Source of the DNA: Malus domestica
Lineage: Eukaryota > Streptophyta > Magnoliopsida > Rosales > Rosaceae
Length of the DNA stretch: 64,000 nucleotides
Assembly: GCF_042453785.1 (NCBI RefSeq)
Contig: NC_091675.1
Coordinates: 7,452,501-7,516,500, forward strand
Direction: 5' to 3'
Both the position numbers and the translations under genes were made by a program. Of the stretch, positions 36,243-46,723 are shown piece by piece (positions within the stretch are counted from its first letter, which is position 1; every line of letters starts with the position of its first letter). The notes below the pieces were generated by a model. That model was not told the DNA's origin. It worked only from the letters and a program-made list of their open reading frames with translations, and did no database searches.

Positions 36243-36455
36243 ACCACGAGTTGGTGGCCCAGTAGTAAAAGACGGATTGCGAGGCTTCCTTTAAACTAAA
36301 AACTGGAGGTCTTGGGTTCGAAATCCACTTCTGGTGTGGAAGCCAAACTTGTGGCCAGGGGGAGGCTGAAATGCCTCTGTGAGCCTTCCCAGTCCCCGAA
36401 AGAAGTAGATAATCGTGGTTTGTCACCAGTTGTTCTCCTTTTAAAATAAAATAAA
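36243..36455 (+). mobile_element. tRNA-derived SINE interrupted in its tail
   Basis: An A-box-like 'gttggtggcccagtagt' and a near-consensus B box GGTTCGAAATC (about 36315) mark a pol III promoter. The unit ends in an A-rich tail. The 14-bp flank AATAAAATGGTTGA occurs at 36229-36242 and again at 37245-37258, on the far side of the 781-bp element inserted in the tail, so the tail resumes at about 37237-37244. Confidence 0.82.
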
Positions 36456-37236
36456 GGAAAAATTAGTATCCGGTCCCTAGTTTTTACTGTTCATTGACTA
36501 AGACCTTATTAGTTCTCAAATTTTGATTCAAGTCCCTAGCATTAATGTGATAATGAATTTACATGTTTATTATATAATTTTTTAATATAAAAATTAGTAA
36601 TTAATTTAGGGTTTAATACTCACACCTCTATTAAACTTCTAATTAATTTTCAATTCAAACATTTTCAAAATAATAAAAAATTAAATTAAATTAAGTTTGT
36701 ACCTATTAGTTTTTTTTTTATATATAAAAAGATTCTCAATGTTTTAATCTTAAATGTACCCATTCATATAATTTTTCAATTTTTTTAATCTTAAATGTAC
36801 CCATTCTCAAATATATCAATTTGTTGTATGTAAAATGTACCCTTTTTTTAATATAAAATCCATTCAAATTTTTTAATCCATGTTTAAACTTATATGGGTA
36901 CATTCTTTTTCGTTGATTTAAAAATGTATTCATGTTTTGGTACAATAACTTTTTTTGTTAATTTTGGTTAATGTACCCATACATATATGTACACACACAC
37001 ACACAATATAATAGAGAGTATAATTTATATTTTATTATTTTTAATCCCATAAATTGTGGGTTTTATTTAAAATCTCATTAATAAACAATTACAAATTTCA
37101 ATTTTTATTTTTTAATTAAAAAAATATAGTAACTTACATTATTACATTAATGTCAAGGACCTCAATCAAAAACTAAAAACTAACAAGGTTTCAATAAAAA
37201 AATATTGATAGTTAGGGACCGCATCCAAAGTGTCCC
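36456..37236. mobile_element. 781-bp AT-rich MULE-like MITE inserted in a SINE tail
   Basis: Inverted terminal regions share 'gcggtccctaac'-type words ('tatccggtccctag' at left, 'gttagggaccgcatcc' at right) and a 'gacattaatgt'-type block. It is flanked by TAAAATAAA at 36447-36455 and 37237-37245. The interior has several 'aatgtaccca' motifs and no gene. The duplication is low-complexity, so its length is uncertain. Confidence 0.75.
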
Positions 37237-37751
37237 TAAAATAAAATAAAATGGTTGATTTTGTGGCTAGATCTGCAAGTCAACGTAAATTAGTAAACGA
37301 ATAATACAATAATTAATGCCTTGGATGAATGAGAAATAAATGTTATTCTACAATGGCTTCATGACCCCGTTACTATAAAAACTTTGGAGTACCACTCTAT
37401 CTCTCTTTTCTTTTTTCTTTTTTTAATCATGAATAACAATGTCAAATAAAGTGTCTCAATTAAGTCTTATGTAAATATTCACATATGTTTCACTAATAAT
37501 ATTTAATTTATCTACTATTTTTTCATCATCTAATAATTTATATAAATATAGAGAAAATGTTCTCATGTCAATTGATACAATATGTTCTCTTGTCAATAGA
37601 TATAATACGGGCACGTTTACTATGAATCGTAAATCAAAGTCATGGATAAAGTAGATTTTTGTTAAGAGTTTTATGGGTTAGATATTTATGTTAGGGGGAA
37701 TAAATTAGTGGGGATCAAACGCGCACCAAGGTGCATAAGCAATATTATTAT

Positions 37752-37898
37752 GGAGTGTGATATTCACACACTCCTTTTTACTTCTCTCACACTTTTTTGG
37801 TTTTCGGCCGTCGGATCGGATGAATTGAATAAGATCAACGGACAAAAATTAACAAAGGGTGTGTAAGAAGTAAAAAGAGGTGTGTGGATAGCACATCC
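37752..37898. mobile_element. 147-bp MITE, copy 2
   Basis: Same length and sequence family as 31472-31618, in inverted orientation. Flanks TATTATTAT (37743-37751) and TATTATCAT (37899-37907) form a 9-bp target duplication with one mismatch. Confidence 0.85.
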
Positions 37899-39828
37899 TA
37901 TTATCATATGCCCATGCGGAAAAACGTCATTTGCATAATGGTTATGAGTGAGGATTGTAAATCTACAATACATATTCAAACAGTAATGAACTGACGCATG
38001 GAATAGCGTGGTATGAAAAAAAAACAAAAAATAGAATGAATATATAGGATACATGGGTACGGTCCGCTATTCCAACTGTAAAGAGAAAGACTTAAAAACC
38101 CTAAAAAATTTGCTTTTAGTACCGGCCTACAACATAGACAATTAGAAAAACAAAGCAATAAACTCTTAAACAAAAGCAAGGCACTTAAAACAAGTTTACA
38201 ACTCAAATTTCCATATGATAATTCAAACAACTTCTGCTTCTTGCATCATGAACGTAGTTTTTTAAATTTACAGTCTAATTTTCACAATAATATATCATTG
38301 AATGGTTCGAAAAATCAACAGTTAAATTTTACTTGCAACAATTAAGTTGTGCATAAAACTCGTAACACTGGATAATATGTAACATTATATCCGAACCCCT
38401 AACATTATAAAACAACATTTTCGCATATATTAAGCAAACGATAATTTCTTCCAAGAACGCAAGGCCGCCCTATAATTCAACTAGATGGTTGTCCCTGTCT
38501 ACTTAATTGATTAATTAAACAAAGTCAACTATTGATTTATTATTGAACTCGTTACTCTATCTAGTGCTGTTCTCCCCATGCTTTGTATTTTAAGGGGGTA
38601 AAGGCCAAAACCCTACTCGCTGTCTACACCACCACATGATATGCAGCATGCTTAATCGACGGTCTATACACAAAGAATATTCAAACACATATATAACATA
38701 AATCATCACGAGATGACTTAGTAGTTGGAAACGAATTTCAAGCTCGTATTCTACCCGGCACATTATGGATTCAATTTCTGACACTGGTGAATCACATGAT
38801 GGTGGTCAGAGAAATTGAAATGCCTCGTCAATCTTTCTAACATTTAAAAGGATAAACTGTTGTGGTAAAATTACCAGCTGAACTATTTTTGAAAAAAAAT
38901 AAAACACATGTATAATTTAAGGTAGAGAAAAACCTTTAAAATGACCGTCCCTATTGTATTTTGTATACATATTTTGATTTCACAGTTGACCATATCACAT
39001 GGGACCAAAGCGGCTGGCCATGCTGAGCGACAAAATCCAACCACGCATATGAACGACAAAATAAAACTCAACTTAAATTTGTTGTGGGTGTTTGTGTAGC
39101 TTCTGTGGGAGAGCACAGATTCAATGATGATATTTATAGAATTAACATATACTTTTTAGTTTAAAATGATCTATGAAATTTACATAATTCATTATTTTGA
39201 TATGTGAGATTTAAAATTAATAGAAGTAGTCTATGAGATTGTTCATCGTCAATCATTTTGATCATTTCATGAAAAATTTATGTTAAATTGAAGTATTTTT
39301 GTCAAATCAACATCTCCACTTGCATTCTAGCGTGGGTTCAAACCTCCTAGGCTCCTTCAATCTAACATATACCACTAATACTTATGTCAATCTTATGAAC
39401 CATTTTGGCTAAAAAAAAAACTATTAAATATGTTAATCACACAAGTAAGTGGATAACAAGTACACCAATAAATAGACAAAAATAATGAATTGTGGATTCA
39501 ATGCCATGTAGCACTCAATTTTACGAGTATTTTAATTGTTAAGTTCAATTTTCACAACTGTTAAACCTTTTATTTCTGAATCAGTTATCTTTTTCCTAAA
39601 TTACTTACCATTTAAAAAACAAAAATTACAATTACAAACATGGTTCTATTTATTAGAACCGTCCGTATTGACCAAAAGAACCGTTCGCAGCCTGCGCGGC
39701 AGCGTCAAAAGTCGAGAAGAATCAGCGCCTGTTAAAATAATCAGCACCCTTGTCATGTAGTTATCGATGGACAAAGCTTCAAGGAGAATTTGAATATATC
39801 ACGTATGACTTAGTCATATTTTACTTTT
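37899..39828. other. Intergenic, mostly unassigned
   Basis: AT-rich DNA without a credible gene. One stretch at about 38695-38860 has A-box-like 'agatgacttagtagttgg' and B-box-like 'ggattcaatttctgac' and may be an old SINE, but its ends were not found. A second B-box-like 'tgggttcaaacctcc' lies near 39333. Confidence 0.4.
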
Positions 39829-40052
39829 GGACCTGAGTTCTCTGCCCTCCTCCTAGTTCCCAGACATTCTCATTTCCTCATATATTATACGGTCACGGTT
39901 AAGCCACGTCAACATTTTATATTGATTTTTTTATAGAGATAATAAGACAAAAAGTAATAGTGATATAAAATATTGACATGACTTAATCGTGACCGCATAA
40001 ATAGGAGGAGATGAGAGTGTATAGGAACTGAGAGGTCAGAGAAGCCAGGTCC
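39829..40052. mobile_element. Palindromic MITE, copy 3 of the 23846 family
   Basis: The ends read GGACCTGAGTTCTCTGCCC and, inverted, GGACCTGGCTTCTCTGACC. Inner 'cggttaagccacgtcaacat' is mirrored by 'attgacatgacttaatcgtg', as in the copies near 24 kb. No clear target duplication was found. Confidence 0.75.
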
Positions 40053-40189
40053 TTTCTTCTCTATATTTAGTTTTGAATAATGAATTTTGATTAGTCTGTA
40101 AAGTAATTGACCTAAAACCAACGCTTGACCTGATAGTTACCTCTGAACCAAACCATCAACATCCATTTGTAAGCCAACCTGAAACCAAC

Positions 40190-43100
40190 GCTACTTTGGA
40201 ACATGGGCCTAGTGCGGTAGTTGGATCATTGGGTTTTTTGGAAAATTTGACTGGCAAGAGGCCCCAAATCCCTGAAGTATGCAAGTCAAATAAGAAAACA
40301 AAGAAAGGAGCTATAAACCCCTGCTTTGGTGGCCCAGCTCGGCTTGCCAGAATCCAGAGCGGGTCAAGCCGGGGAAAAACTTGGGCAGGACGTGGAGGAG
40401 GAAAGAAAAGGAGCTATCAAGGAATGTAACTTAAGCTACTAACAATTGTTTATTCAGGGAAGCAAATTAAGCAGAAGTGGTCCTCTAATCTCTCATATTT
40501 TATTCGCCGATGACTCCTTATTTTTCTTGAGAGCCACGGAGAAGAATTGCAGGAAACTCATGGACTTGTTTGCTGACTATTGTATTGCTTCTGGTCAAAG
40601 TATTAATTACGAGAAATCGTCGTTATTCTTTAGCACAAACACACCAGTGGAGTTGTCCATGGCTATTTGTGAGATTCTAAGGGTGCTATCTACTGTCAAT
40701 CCTGGGAAGTATTTGGGGCTGCCTTCTATTTGGGGTCGTTCAAAGAGAGAGGCTCTTGGTTACGTCAAAGATCGAATCCTTCAAAAGATCCATGGATGGA
40801 AGTCTAGCTATTTAACTATGGCTGGTAAGGAAGTTTTGATCAAGTCGGTGGCACTTGATGTGCCTTGCTACCCGATGTCATGCTTCAAATTTCCCTCAAC
40901 CACTTGCAAATCTCTAAATGGTGATTTTAGTAGATTTTGGTGGGGAGATTCTGAGGTGGGAAGTAAGATCCATTGGACTAATTGGGATAGTTTATTGGGA
41001 TAGTTTATGTATGCAAAAAAGTGAAGGCAGGTTGGGTTTTAAAGACTTAGAGACTTTCAATTGTTGCTATGGCAAAGCAATGTTGGAGAATAGTTCAAAA
41101 CCCCAATGCTTTTTGGGTTCAAGTGTTGAAGGCTCGATACTTCCCAAATTCTGATTTCATGAAGGTGTCAAGGGGCTCGCGCCCTTCCTGGGCTTGGAGT
41201 AGCCTATTAGAAGGTAGAAAAATTATTGAAAGGGTGGCGAAATGACAGATTGGAAATGGGCAGTGTGTTAAAATATGGAGCGATAATTGGCTTCCCACGG
41301 CTGTTACTTCTTGTCCGAAACCAAATACGATCGTTGTGGGGCCGATTCCCACAATGGTGTCGTCTCTAATTGACTCTACTTCCCTCTCTTGGAGATTGAA
41401 TGATATTGAGCATTTTGTTTCTCAGGAGGATGCTTGTTTGATTAAGTCTATCCCGTTGTATGGTCATTTGAAAGAGGATAAGAGATTCTGGCCTTGGACT
41501 AAAAATGAGAATTATTCAGTAAAAAGTGGTTATAATTGGATGAGATCTCACTCTTTTTCGTCTAGTCGAGTATCGAAGCATTCATCTCATCGGATTGATA
41601 ACAAGGTTTGGAAATTGATATGGAACATCATAGCGGTCCCAAAGGTGAACAATTTTCTGTGGAGAGCGATAACAAATGCCATACCTGCAAAGCTTTCCCT
41701 TTTTCATCGTAAGGTTGCCTCAAACCCTCTTTGTCCCTTTTGTAAGAAGTTTAAGGACTCTATCGAACACATCGAGCTTTTATGCCCTTGGGTAATATGT
41801 GTTTGGTTTGGCTCTCTATTAAACTACAAGCCTAATCCTCAACTAGTTACAACTTTGGATTCGTGGTTTTTAGGTATGGTACAAAGCTTGTCATTGTCGA
41901 AGCCTCGCCATTCTAATTTTCTCAGTCTAATAGCAATAATTGTTTGAGAAATTTGGTAAGAGAGATGTCATGCTCTCTTCAATGGCCTGGATCCTTCCCC
42001 TGCTCGAGTTTTGCAGAAAAGCTCTTCTCTTTTTGGTGAAATTTAATCTTGTGTTGTTACACCCACCTTCCCTGCAAGAGAGGATGTAATTCCCCCTACA
42101 TGGTCCCCTCCTTATGATCATTTTGTTACATGGATGAGGGTTGGAATAAGCCAAGACTGTATGAGGCTGTGGGGGTCGTCGTTTGGGCTCTCTTATTGGC
42201 GGGGAGGCGTTTACTTTGCAGCGTGCTTTTCCTGAAGCAATGGAGGTTGAGGCAGCTCTTGCGGGTTGTCTTTAGCAAAGGAGTTACGGATTAGGAATGT
42301 GATCATTGAAAATGATATTAAGGAAGTTGTGGATTGCATAACAAAAAAGAGTGCTAGTGGTATGCGGAAAATTTTCTCCATTGTGTCTGAGATTTGGAAG
42401 TTTCAGTCGTTTTTCAATGAGAGCAGTTCCAGCGGAGGGCATTTTGCCCAGCACCCAGCTGAAAAAACTGCCCAGCACCCTGTGAAACCCCTCCACCCGA
42501 CCCAATTGACTGGCACCCAGCTCAAGCCGGTCTCTAGCCCAGTCCAAAATTGACTGAGGTGTTGCCCGGTACATCTAACTCATGCTGACGCCAGCCGGGT
42601 CATGCGGAGGAGGAGGAGGTCCATTTTTTGAGGAGCGTTGGTGTGGAACACCTCCACGGCGAGATCCGACTCCCTGGGTGTGGAGCACCTCCATGGCGAG
42701 CTCCGATGAGGAGACGACAACGAGGTGCCTGCGGGCGTTTGTGTGGAGCTCCGGCGAGGTCCCATCCGTTGGTGTGGAGCACCTCCACGGCGAGCTCCCA
42801 TTTTTGGGGGAGGAGGTCCATTTCAGGTGCATCAGCTCATTTGAAGAAGAAAACATGGAGAAAAAGGGGAAAAAAGAGAGGGTAGAGAGAAAGTGCTCTG
42901 CCGGAGAAGAAATGGAAGCAGAGAGAAAGAAATTAAATGATAAAATATTAATTGATATGAATAAAATAATATAATATTAGATTGACTGGGTGCCAGCGTA
43001 TTTTTAGGAATGGAGATGTTTTGGCCTATTACTGTTCACTTGGGTCTATTACTGTTCACTTGAGTGAATAAATGCGCTCGATGCTGGCGCAAAGTATTTA

Positions 43101-43481
43101 GGGGTGGACTTGCTCTGATGTCAGTTGGCGATGGGTTTCAAGGAAGACAAATAGAGCAGCCCATGAGGCTGCAGCTTCGGCTCTATCGAGGATGAGAAAC
43201 TACAGATGGGCATCACAACCCTCTCCCTCGTTGGTTCTTGTTCTGTCTCGAGATGGGCTTCCTTGCCCCCCCTTATAATTAGGTTTTTTTTTTTCTCTAG
43301 ATGGCTTAGCGACATCCTTTTGTGCCTTTTGAGGCTTGATTGTGATTTTCTATATTTCTTGGGAATTTAAATGTATTAACTCCTTGAACATGGGATATCA
43401 TCGTCCATGTTTAGTTCTGTTTCTTGGAGTACTTGCTCTGTTTTAATTCAATGACCTCTTTCTGACCAAAAAAAAAAAAAT
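40190..43481 (+). mobile_element. Degenerate LINE (non-LTR retrotransposon) remnant
   Basis: In order: a basic stretch (40196-40429) that may be the end of the first LINE protein; the second half of a reverse transcriptase from about 40447 with the FADD catalytic box (ILFADDSLFFL) and SINYEKSS; a frameshift near 41000; a zinc-binding RVT domain (LWRAITNAIPAKL, CPFCKKFKDSIEHIELLCPW, about 41650-41800); and an RNase H tail interrupted by a 695-bp insertion. It ends in a 3' region with a 13-A tail at 43469-43481. Endonuclease and the first half of the reverse transcriptase are missing, so the copy is internally deleted and dead. Coordinates of the 5' end are approximate. Confidence 0.85.
42421..43115. 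mobile_element. 695-bp DNA element inserted in the LINE RNase H region (TGA TSD)
   Basis: Short inverted ends (GAGCAGTTCCA at left; TGGACTTGCTC at right) are flanked by TGA at 42418-42420 and 43116-43118. Dropping the element and one TGA restores the RNase H reading frame across the site. The interior holds three copies of a GTGTGGAGCACCTCCACGGC-like unit and no transposase. The 3-bp duplication fits Harbinger or CACTA types. Confidence 0.82.
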
Positions 43482-45079
43482 CAATTAAAATAGTAAAAAG
43501 GAGTCATGCTGGCTCAAAATGATCCCATTGGAAAAATATTGTTCTTTTTTAATTATCAGGCATAGGTTGCTTTTGCCACAATTCAAGTAAGTTAAATCTT
43601 AGAGGGGCACTTTTGCCTAATTCTAGGCCTACGTTTTAGAAAGTAGACGAGAAAAGTCTCCTTAAGAAACTCGGCAAAATAGACCTGTGACTTCGGAAGA
43701 AGAATTCCTCAACGCATTCTTGTGCGATATGCGGGAGAATGGGTCTAATGCATCCGAAGAGAAAACTTGAACACCACAGTTATCGTAAATATTCTTCCAC
43801 CGACCGATAATTCTGAAAGTTCCCTCTTGACATACATGTCCACCACCATCCTCTTAGCAACCGTCTCTACCTCCACCTTTCTAAAGCCTTGTTCAATGCG
43901 CGATTATAAAATTGCCCTTATATTTCATCCTAAACTAAATGGTTCTTTTAATTACAATAATTTTGCACAAAGAACTTATAGCTCAAGTACAAAGATAAAT
44001 GTTATTAATTATTTAAACTACAAATTCCTTGCGTTCTATTGATGTGAAATTTCACATTTAAAGTGTAGTCTTTAAACTGCATTAAAAGAAGAAAAAGAGG
44101 TTTGAATACAGGATGCTGTGAGTTGAGAAAAATGTCTTATAAAAACATTCCATCACCCGCAACCTTCAATGCTTTTATTTTACAATAAACTTGACTCAAC
44201 TCGAAAAAGTATTTGTTTGCCTAAATCATGCCTAACTACCACATTTATTTAACAACTAAACAAAATCACGGAGAGGAGATCACCCTGATATTATGTAATT
44301 GGCCCTCATCATGAAAATTGACTACAATAGTAATGAACGAAGTTTAAACTGTATAAGACTGGTGATGGCATCATTACGTGTTTAATGAAGCAGTTAAATA
44401 AAGACAAAACAAGCCTTGTTCTAACAATGTCCACCATCAATTATTCAATTCATCACATCTTCTATTAAATTATGTCGACATATCATCATGTAATTTTCCC
44501 ATCTTAAAATGAAAAACGATTTATACGACATAAGTACAACGTCGTTGTAACACCATGTGCTAATGAAATTGGACATATAAATAAACCTTACACATAATAT
44601 TTGTTTCATTTGCATAAAACGTCACCACAATAGTATACCCTTATCATTTAATTCCTTCTCCTTGGCTCAACAAAGTATTGACTCCTGATGGCTGGACCAA
44701 CACATTTAGTTTCTTCACCTTGGCACAAGAAAGTATTGACTCCTCATGGCTGGACCAACCCTTACGACTCAATCTCACACACAATAAATCTCACTCAAGC
44801 TCGTTCCCCTACATTTCGAGAACCCTCACCCCCCACTTGGTCCCATCCTTTTGTGTCTTGGCCTGGCAGCCCACATCTCCTGACCTAATTTATCCCTTCT
44901 AATCTTTTTATTCTAAAAGAAATTTTGAAATTGATAAGTTTTCTTAATGTGTAATTCATAATTCTATTCCTATGTGTCATAATTTTATAATTATCTTTAA
45001 TTTAGTAGGTTATTCATTCTAGTCCAATCATACGTATTAAAAGAGCCCATCACGAGAATCGGGGACAAAGGTAGGAGTT
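43482..45079. other. Intergenic with a 44-bp direct duplication
   Basis: No gene recognised. Two near-identical 44-bp units (44661-44704 and 44718-44761) share CCTTGGC, 'aagtattgactcct' and 'atggctggaccaac'. The rest is AT-rich and unassigned. Confidence 0.55.
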
Positions 45080-45280
45080 ATTTTTTTTCTTTAAGAATGA
45101 GAATAGCAGGTGGCTTCACCACGACAGTCCACTGCCGAGAAAACTCACAGAAGTAGTTTAGCCTCTCACTGGCCACCATTGTGTAATTCACCAGAACCAG
45201 GAATTAAACCCAAGACATGCCTCGTGGATTACATACCTAACTAGAATTTGTCCCAACCACTGGATCATCTTGTGGTGGTT
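45080..45280 (-). mobile_element. Complete tRNA-derived SINE with 14-bp TSD
   Basis: On the minus strand it begins 'aaccaccacaagatgatccagtgg' (A-box region), carries B-box-like 'gggtttaattcc' (about 45200-45215) and ends in an A-rich tail (T-run at about 45080-45092). CAAAGGTAGGAGTT at 45066-45079 and CAAAGATAGGAGTT at 45281-45294 form the target duplication (one mismatch). It is the same family as 30937-31159. Confidence 0.85.
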
Positions 45281-45325
45281 CAAAGATAGGAGTTCGGAAG
45301 GGCAAATCGAAAGTACAAAAATATT

Positions 45326-45478
45326 AGGAAAACTAATGAAAAGTCCTAAAAAACTTTAGTTTTAATGAAAATGATAAAATAAATGTATAAGTGAATAGTA
45401 CCAAGAGTGACTTTTCAAGGTAAAAATGTTATTTTCGTTAAAAGGGAACAGTACCGAGAGTGTTTCATTAAGATTCTC
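45326..45478. mobile_element. 153-bp MITE, copy 1 (9-bp TSD)
   Basis: It starts AGGAAAACTAATGAAAAG and ends 'cattaagattctc'. Perfect AAAAATATT flanks it at 45317-45325 and 45479-45487. The interior is 'agtgaatagtacc...taaaaatgt' type. Same family as 45547-45699 and 52544-52697. Confidence 0.88.
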
Positions 45479-45546
45479 AAAAATATTTTTTTAACTAATT
45501 AATTACTTTGTGAATTTGAAATTTTCTTTTTGGTGATAAAATTTTA

Positions 45547-45699
45547 AGAAAAACTAATGAAAATGATTTGAAAACTTTAAGTTTTAACGATAAGGACAAA
45601 ATAAAGGGTAAAGTGAATAGTATCAGGTTTACTTTTTAGTGTAAAAATATGATTTTTCATTAAAATAAACAGTACCAAGAGCTTTTCATTAAAGTTCCC
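45547..45699. mobile_element. 153-bp MITE, copy 2 (9-bp TSD)
   Basis: Same orientation as copy 1, which ends 68 bp upstream. AAAATTTTA flanks it at 45538-45546 and 45700-45708. Its right end GTTAAAGTTCCC-like sequence is close to that of copy 3. Confidence 0.88.
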
Positions 45700-45708
45700 A
45701 AAATTTTA

Positions 45709-46723
45709 TTGTTTTTTGAATCATATTCCACCTAAAGCTGGATTAGGATAAAATCCTAAACTGTTTACTGCAACACTCTGCGCATCAAGCACCACGTGAC
45801 ATGGACTGTAGCCTAGTAAGAGAGAGTCAAAGTCCAAGAGAGAGCTCTAGCGGCCATTACGCATCTCTATTCTCTAATCTGCTGCCATGGTTTTGTTTCC
45901 TCATTAATCCATTGGTTTAATTTGTTCTCAATTCTTTACTCTGGAGATTTTAGTGTTCATGGATAATCTTCCTACCTGCCATTTCTGATCATTTGTAAGT
46001 TTCTCTATGTGAAATTAAATCACATTTGCAATTTTTTTAGTTTATGTTTTCATATATTTTATCAACGGGAATAGGTTTGAATTTTTTTTAGAGACGATTG
46101 TTGTTGTATAATATATCCAAATCAATCTTGATCAGACAATGTCAATCGATTGCGTCACTTAATTTGACAGTAGAGGTAAAGTGTTTGGCGTTTAATTAAC
46201 AAGATTGACATTGGATTCTTATTTCTCAACTTTGAGTCTAGCTAGACTAAGGTGACAGTGTTTTTGGTTTATAAAAACATTTGAATAAAATTGTCAGGAG
46301 AAGCGTTCACTAAGTGTTCTATGTGCATTTTCATGAAGCACTAAGATATTTTCTTCATACAATCTGCTTTTGACTACCTAAAAACTTAAAATGTTGGGTT
46401 GTAAAAATGATTTCTACTTTCTAGAGAAACACTTATTTCTTATAAAGTCACTTCTAGCACAAATATTTATGAGTAGAATCATTCCTACATAAGTATTCAT
46501 AAAAAAACGTTTATGAGCAAAAATGCTTTATATGAAAGTACTCCTAGACTCGCCCTAAGTAAAGCGTTTTTCGGTCCGCATTTTCAAATGTTGTGTCAGG
46601 CATATAAAATATTTGTATTGGTATGGTACTAATGGTCTTATGATCTAATGTTTTTTTTCATTGTGTTTTTGAATATTCGGTTCAGTGGTTGCAGAGGAAT
46701 AACCAACCGAGAGGGCTATAAAC
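45709..46723 (+). promoter_or_regulatory. Promoter and leader region of RHM
   Basis: A GA-rich transcript-like start ('agagagagtc', 'agagagagctc', about 45820-45850) and a T-rich segment ending in 'ggttcagtggttgcagaggaat' just before the ATG suggest a 5'UTR intron from about 45990 to 46690. This is inferred from base composition only. Palindromic 'agtactc'/'gcatttt' motifs at 46280-46560 may be an old MITE. Confidence 0.4.

Noticed and set aside
36250-36330. tRNA gene (A and B boxes present)
   Set aside because: No cloverleaf or anticodon arm is apparent; the boxes belong to a SINE with tail and target duplication.
40196-40429. Independent small basic protein gene (77 aa)
   Set aside because: It abuts the LINE reverse transcriptase remnant and has no start context or introns. 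It is better read as the end of the LINE first protein, though this is uncertain.
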